A stretch of 42,468 nucleotides of DNA. It comes from Chrysophaeum taylorii (Eukaryota; Sar; Pelagophyceae; Pelagomonadales; Pelagomonadaceae). Positions within the stretch are counted from its first letter, which is position 1, and each line of letters opens with the position of its first letter. The notes under the pieces are model-generated. The model was not told the DNA's origin, searched no databases, and worked only from the letters and a program-made list of their open reading frames with translations. Of this stretch, positions 37,017 through 42,468 are shown in pieces. Position numbers and translations under genes: made by a program. The stretch lies in assembly GCA_029834535.1 (NCBI GenBank), contig JAQMWT010000175.1:1-42468 (forward strand), given 5' to 3'.

Positions 37017-38086
37017 GTGCAGGCCAGTAAGTTCACCTAGTCCCAATCTCTAACCCCAGCATTTTCACCCCGTTAAGTTCACCTAGTCCCAATCTCTAAC
37101 CCCAGTAAATTCGGCGTAAAGTTAGTTAGTTAGTTAAAACCCAATCTATATAGTTCGGCGTAAACCCACACCCACTCACCCCACTCTCCTTTGAGCTCGT
37201 CGCTCTCACCCCCGCCAATCTAAGCTGCTTTGACCCGCACACGCCGCTAAGCTTTGAGTTTATTCTAAAAGCCCCAGTAAGTTTGCGCTTGGTCTCACTA
37301 AGTTCACCTAATCCCAAGCTCTAACCCCAGTAAGTTCACCTGGTTCCAGCAAGTTCACCTGGTCCCAGTAAGTTCACCTACAGTGCGCGTGTAGACGCCG
37401 TGAGGGGGCTTATCGGTATTGCGCAGCACGTGTGGGGTAGGGTGGAGTCGTCGACCCAGATGAGTATATCCTCGGGGATGCCGATCGACAGAGAGCCACG
37501 TAGAGCTGGACGTGGCAGAAGACGGGCTTGGGAAAGAGGACGCCGACCTCGCGGGACGTCTGGCCCTGGCTCTTGTTGATCGTTTGGCGTAGGCGGGCAT
37601 ACAGGTTGGAGGAGCCTCGGTGACAACGACACGATCGATCATGTATCTGGTACCGTTGCAGTGGCCGTGCGACGGGTCGAGGTTGCGAAGACATTAAGCT
37701 CGCGATCAAAGTCAGCATGCCGTTGGTTGTCACGGAGTTGAAAACTCTACTGTAAAGAGCGAGGCGTCGTCTTCCGACCCAGCCTAGTCAGCCGAAAAGA
37801 ACTCCGACGCCTCGTCTCCGGGAAAAAAGGCCGCGGTCATGCGCACGTTGTCAGCATCGACAACATCGTTTCGACGGGGCGTGAGAATGGCGCGCTGAAA
37901 GAGCCGCCGCGGGTCGTGGAAATAGTCTGCGAGGTCGCCGTAGACGGCTTGGAGGATCACTGTCTGGCTCTCGCGCCTACCTGATCCTTACTCTCGCGCC
38001 TACCTGATCCTTACCCTAAATCGAGGGACAGACAGACAAACAAACAGACAGACAGACAAACATCTGTCGATTAGTAGTTAGGACAA
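37017..38086 (-). mobile_element. Helitron 3' remnant, copy 2 (first tandem unit)
   Basis: Minus-strand homologue of 11966-12960. It has the helicase C-terminal motif INKSQGQTSREVGVLF followed by VFCHVQLYVALCRSASPRIY (37.4-37.6 kb), upstream helicase sequence to about 37965, and the subterminal array of AGTAAGTTCACCTGGTCCC-type units at 37017-37385. Its outer end reads ACTGGCCTGCACTCG on the minus strand. It carries an extra GTTA run at about 37121-37136. About 110 bases of shared non-Helitron sequence with a GACA/CAAA simple repeat follow, then an almost identical unit starts at 38087. Frames are broken; not functional. Confidence 0.75.
38030..38066. repeat. GACA/CAAA simple repeat in the first tandem unit
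   Basis: GGGACAGACAGACAAACAAAC-type tract, repeated with one unit fewer at about 39094-39127. The length difference is the most variable position between the two tandem units. Confidence 0.6.
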
Positions 38087-39146
38087 GTGCAGGCCAGTAA
38101 GTTCACCTAGTCCCAATCTCTAACCCTAGTAAGTTCAGGTCTGGTCCCAGTAAGTTCACCTAGTCAGTTAGTTCACTTAGTCCCAATCTCTATCCCGGCG
38201 TAAACCCACTCGTGCTCACGCCCACTCACCCCACTCTCCTTTGAGCTCGTCGCTCTCACCTCCGCTAATCTAAGCCGCTTTGATCCGCACGCGCCGCCAA
38301 CCTTTGAGTTTGAGTTGTCAAAAAACTCCAGTAAGTTCACCTGGTCCCAGTAAGTTCACCTGGTCACTCGGTTCACCTAGTCCCAATCTCAAACCCCAGT
38401 AAGTTCACGTGGTCCCAGTAAGTTCACCTACAGTGCGCGTGTAGACGCCGGGAGGGGGCTTATCGGTATTGCGCAGCACGTGTGGGGTAGGGTGGAGTCG
38501 TCGACTCAGAAGAGCATACCCTCGGGGTTGCCGATCGACAGAGAGCCACGTAGAGCTGGACGTGACAGAAGACGGGCTTGGGCGAGAGGACGCCGACCTC
38601 GCGGGGCGTCTAGCCCTGGCTCTTGTTGATCGTTTGGCGTAGGCGGGCCTCAAGGGATACAGGTTGGAGGAGCCTCGGTGACACGACGCGATCGATGATG
38701 TATCTGGTACCGTTGCAGTGGCCGTGCGACGGGTCGAGGTTGCGAAGACATTAAGCTCGCGATCAAAGTCAGCATGCCGTTGGTTGTCAGGGAGTTCCCG
38801 AAAACTCGACTGTAAAGAGCGAGGCGTCGGCTTCCGACCCAACCTAGTCGGCCGAAAAAAAGAACTCCGACGCCTCGTCTCCGGGAAAAAAAGGCCGCGG
38901 TCATTCATGCGCGCGTTGTCAGCATCGACAACATCGTTTCGACGGGGCGTGAGAATGGCGCGCTGAAAGAGCCGCCGCGGGTCGTGGAAATAGTCTGCGA
39001 GGTCGCCGTAGACGGCTTGGAGGATCACTGTCTGGCTCTCGCGCCTACCTGATCCTTACTCTCGCGCCTACCTGATCCTTACCCTAAATCGAGGGACAGA
39101 CAGACAAACAAACAGACAGACAAACATCTGTCGATTAGTAGTTAGG
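38087..39146 (-). mobile_element. Helitron 3' remnant, copy 3 (second tandem unit)
   Basis: Same content and order as the unit at 37017-38086, including the flank CTGTCTGGCTCTCGCGCCTACC, the GACA simple repeat and the closing ATTAGTAGTTAGGAC. Because non-Helitron flank is shared too, this is a tandem segmental duplication and not two insertions. The frame ILQAVYGDLADYFHDP to LTPRRNDVVDADNARM is better preserved here than in copy 2. Confidence 0.75.
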
Positions 39147-39180
39147 ACCCCCACCCAAGAAAAAAAAAGGGGGGGGTCCT
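39144..39180. other. A/C/G-run hairpin at the end of the tandem duplication
   Basis: AGGACCCCC pairs with GGGGGTCCT across an A-rich loop, directly followed by four CCTTAGT-type units up to about 39200. It marks the outer boundary of the duplicated segment and lies about 170 bases before the karyopherin start codon. Confidence 0.4.
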
Positions 39181-39352
39181 TAGTCCTTAGTCCTTAGTAG
39201 TGGGAGTACTAGGTCTACTACCGCCGCCGCCATTTGCGAAGGAACGAGAGTGATGCGGCAAGCCGTGATGATGGGGCATGCGAGGCGGCCCCGAGTGTCG
39301 TCGTGAGTTGTCCTCGCAGTCGTTGCGGCGGCGGCGGCGGGCGGTAGAGCTG

Positions 39353-42300
39353 ATGGCAAACGAGGACAAGGCGCAGGGGGAGCAGGAGATGCTGACGTTG
39401 CTTCGGATGAATCTGCAGGCGATGTATCACGGCACGAATTCGAGCGAGCGGCGGTGCGCCGATCGTTTTTTGCAAAAGCTGCAGCGGGACTCGTCGGGGT
39501 GGGGTCTGGCCGACGCGATCCTGGGGGGTCGGACCCCCCTCGCGCCCCTCGAGAACCTCTCCGCGCAGCCGCTCGCGTGCGAAGCCTTGCTCTTCGCCGC
39601 GATGACGCTGCACGTCAAGGTATCGGGCGATCTTCACGAGCTGAGCGGCGAGCAGCAGGTGCAGCTGCGGGAGGCGGCGATCGAGCACCTGCGGCGGTGG
39701 GGCCGGGGGTCGACACCCCCGGCATTGGTGAAGAAGCTCGCGCTCGCGGTCGCGGCTCTGGCCGTGCAGACGAGCTGGCAAGGCGCGTTGGGCTTCGTCG
39801 AGCAACAACTCGGCGAGGCGGGGAGGGCGACGGGGGAAGACGAGGAGAGCGTGGTGCGTGCCACGCGGGCTCGGCTGGTGGCGGTCGAGCTCCTGACGGC
39901 GCTCCCCGAGCAGTGCGCGTCGCGGCGGTTGTGCGTGAATCGCGCGCGTCGCGACGCGTACGCTTCGCTGCTCGCGTCGGCGAGCGGCGGCGCCGTCGCG
40001 GCGGCGACGAGCGTGGTCGCCGCGACGAGCGCCGATCTGGCGCGGGGCTCGCTCGGCGCGTTGGCGACCCAGGCGGCCACGAGGCTCAACGCGCGGTGCT
40101 TCGCGTGCCTCCAGTCGTGGATGTGCTGGAGCGAGATCGAGGCGGACGTGCTCGCGTCCAACCCGTTGTTTCTGGGCGCGTTCGACGCCCTCTGGGGAGG
40201 GCGCGCCGACCTCTTCGACGTGGCGGCCGACGTGGTCGTGGAGGCCCTCCGCGCCTACGACTGCTCGGTCCCTTCGAACGCGCCCCTCGTGAGCGCCGTC
40301 GCGCCGCGCGTCATGGCCCTCCGGCCGCAGTTCGAGGCGGCGGGCGGCGACGAGGACGCGGCGCTCGGGTACGCGCGCGTGTTCTGCGAGATGGGAGAGG
40401 CGTACATCGTGCCTTTGATGGCGTCGACCCCCCAGAACGCCTCCCAGCTCCTCGCGATCGTCGATTTGGAAATAGGGTGCGCGGCGCACCCGAGCCGGAA
40501 AGTCGCGGGCCTCGCGCTCCGCTTCTTCTACAAGTTGGCGCGCGCGTGGACCGAGTTCGACGAGGCGGCCAAGGCGACGCTCCGACCGGTCCTCGACGAG
40601 CCCTTTTCGCGCCTCGTGACCATATGCGTGCGCCACGCCCGCCGCACCGAAGACGACGGCACGGCCGACCAGTTCGCCTTGGACGAACTCGCGTTGAGCG
40701 AGGAATTTAGCCGTCATCGCCAGGACGTCGGCGACGCGCTCGGCGACTGCGCGTCGTTCCTGGGCTCGGACGCAATCGTCGAGAAGATCGGCGCCGAGCT
40801 CCAGCGCGCGACGACCGACCCGACCAACGCGAACGACGCGATCGAAGCCTGCTTCTTCGCCCTCAAGGCCGTTTCGGAATGGGTCGGCGACGACGACGCG
40901 ACCGTGCTTCCCGGCGCGTTCCGCCTCCTCCACGGGCTCCCGCGCGACTGGGCGCCCGCGCTCCGGACGGGCGCGGCCATGGTCGGGGCCTACGCGACCT
41001 GGCTCAAGGCCCACGCCCACGAGTTCCTGGAGCCCCTCTTTTCCTTTTTGGTCGCGCAGCTCGAGACGACCGCCGCGCGGAACGCGGCGCGCGCCGCGAG
41101 GCAGCACCACCAGCACCAGCACCAGCACCAGTCGGCGCCCGCCCGACATCGCCCGCCCGGGGCCGGCGGCGGGCCCTCGGTCGCCGCCAAGTCCCTCAAG
41201 GCCGTGTGCCACGTATGCGCCCCTCAACTCGCTGCCGTCGGCGGGGTCCTCGACCTGCGCGACCGCGTGCGGCCCGCGGGCGTCGCGCTCCGCGACGAGC
41301 TCGAGGTCCTCGAGGGCCTCGGCCACGTCGTCTCGGCGACCGACGCCTACGATGCCCTCGCTTCCGGCTTCGAGCGCCTCGTCGCCCCCCGCGATGGCCC
41401 TCGCGAACTTCGCCTCCGCCTCGGAGGCGACCGACCCTAAACTCGTCGTCGACGACCTCGAACGGCTCACGTCGATCGTCCGTTGCGCGACGCCGTCGCA
41501 CAAAGTCCTCCAAACCCGACCCCACCCCGTCCTCACGGCCGTCGAGCGCCTCTGGCCCGTCTTCGAGGCCCTCGCCGACCGCTACCGCGGCAACCCCCAC
41601 CTCATCGAGCGCCTCTGCCGCTGCTACAAGCACTCGATGCGCAGCTGCCGCGCCCGCTTCGAACCCATGCTCGACAACATGATCCAACATCTCACGCGAC
41701 ATTTCGCCCTCGCGCCCTCTCCTCCTACGTCTATGCCTCCTCCATCTGCATCACCGAGTTCGGCCACGACCGCACCAAGGAGCGCGTCCTCTTCGAGATG
41801 CTCTCTGCCATATCGTCGACCGTCTTCAGCCTCCTACGCGCGCTCGACGACTTCCGCGACAGACCCGACACCGTCGAGGAATTCTTCTACCTCGCCTCGC
41901 GCTTCCTCGACTATTGCCCCGACGAGCTCGTCAAGAGCCCCCTCCTCGCCAGCATCCTCCGCTGCGGGGTCGTCGGCCTCGCCCTCGAACACCGCGAGGC
42001 CCAGCGCGGCGTCCTCCACTGCTTCGAGCGCGCCGTCGTCGTCGCCCTCGCCTCCACCAACCACCCCGAAGACAAAGCGACCCCGCAGACCTCGAGAGGA
42101 CCCAGGCCATCCACCGCCTCCTCCACGACGACGGCGAAGGCCTCGGCCGCGAAATTTCGAACGGCATCCTCAAGGCCCTCACCGGCGAGCTCCCGCGTAC
42201 GCTCTCGACGACGGCAACGGCTCCCGTCGGCGTCCTCTGGAAGCTCAGACACTTCTGCCCCGCCGACCTCCCCGCTGGTGCGCGCAGAGCCTCCTCGACG

Positions 42301-42390
42301 TCCCCGACCGCTTCGCCTCCAACGACATCAAGCAGGACCTCCTCAACAGCATCTCCGCCCACCCCCCCAAAAAAGAACCATTCTGCGAAG
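39353..42390 (+). CDS. Importin-beta family karyopherin (transportin-3/importin-13-like), partial
   Basis: A HEAT-repeat nuclear transport receptor; the TNPO3/MTR10/importin-13 group imports SR-type and other RNA-binding proteins. ATG 39353 (MANEDKAQGEQEM) is followed by the family N-terminus: helix LQAMYHGTNSSERRCADRFL, then LQKLQRDSSGWGLADAIL, EALLFAAMTLHVKVSGDLHE, and the second-repeat SWQGALGFVEQQL. The first frame is intact for 695 residues to 41440. The protein continues in other frames: DPKLVVDDLERLTSIVR (from about 41.39 kb), RYRGNPHLIERLCRCYKH, SSYVYASSICITEFGHDRTK, DTVEEFFYLASRFLDY, DDGEGLGREISNGILKALTG, ending near KKEPFCE before GTGAGT at 42391, a likely splice donor. Frame changes near 41388 (six C), 41710, 42080 and 42270 are single-base. 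The His-Gln-rich stretch at 41.1 kb is an insert. The gene runs off the right edge. Confidence 0.82.
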
Positions 42391-42468
42391 TGAGTCGGGT
42401 TGTTTCTTTCTTCTTTCTCTCTTCTCGCCGCTCCTTCTCCTTCTCCTTCTCATTCCCCTCCCTCCCTC

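Noticed and set aside
37121..37136. GTTAGTTAGTTAGTTA tract as a retroposon A copy or a telomere-type repeat
   Set aside because: No other part of retroposon A is next to it, and the unit is not a known telomere repeat. It may be a leftover tail but cannot be proven.
39218..41536. A 772-codon open frame on the minus strand
   Set aside because: It is the antisense of the karyopherin gene, open because GC-rich codons rarely give stops on the other strand. It is Arg/Gly/Ala-rich and has no domain.

Overview
The window is nuclear DNA of a eukaryotic microbe. Genes are GC-rich and closely packed, and carry very small GT-AG introns (41, 52, 47, 71 and 59 nt where I could phase them). The proteins are eukaryotic: a DUSP-type ubiquitin protease, a phosducin-like protein, an actin-related protein and a transportin-3/importin-13-type karyopherin. 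Compact GC-rich genes with tiny introns, poly-Asn/Gln/Asp runs in coding sequence and many transposable elements fit a unicellular alga or related protist (stramenopile or haptophyte-like). I cannot name a genus, and the taxonomic guess is weak.

Layout. 1-1776: 3' end of a decayed Ty3/gypsy element (integrase and part of an LTR), running off the left edge. 1777-11965: a second, younger Ty3/gypsy element in the order gag, protease-like region, C5-cytosine DNA methyltransferase, RT, RNase H, integrase. Its two shared LTR segments differ at 1 of 126 bases. Two copies of a SINE-like retroposon with a GTTA-repeat tail have landed in it in opposite orientation, on either side of the methyltransferase. 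11966-12960: a 3' Helitron remnant (end of a Pif1-like helicase plus a tandem subterminal repeat). 13737-17265: the ubiquitin protease. 17266-24240: short retroposons, an orphan ORF, a badly decayed reverse-strand gene, a MITE-like element and small unrecognised ORFs. 24240-27100: an AT-rich stretch with tandem repeats and no gene. 28064-34233: a compact gene block (methyltransferase/GNAT-like protein, SirB1-type protein, phosducin-like protein, core-1-type glycosyltransferase, ankyrin protein on the minus strand). 34293-34654: another copy of the SINE-like element. 34665-37005: an actin-related protein gene (minus) head to head with an alpha/beta hydrolase (plus). 37017-39146: two tandem copies of the Helitron remnant. 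39353-42390: the karyopherin, continuing past the right edge.

The most interesting object is the retrotransposon-borne cytosine methyltransferase. Removing the first short-retroposon insertion (5717-6027 plus one 11-bp duplication, 322 bp) puts the protease-like region and the methyltransferase back into one reading frame, so the methyltransferase was part of the element's polyprotein and was not brought in by the flanking repeats. The host genes form no evident pathway; they are ordinary housekeeping or signalling genes sitting between repeat clusters. Single-base frameshifts cluster in the actin-related gene and in the last kilobase of the karyopherin gene. They look more like indel errors in homopolymers or recent decay than biology.
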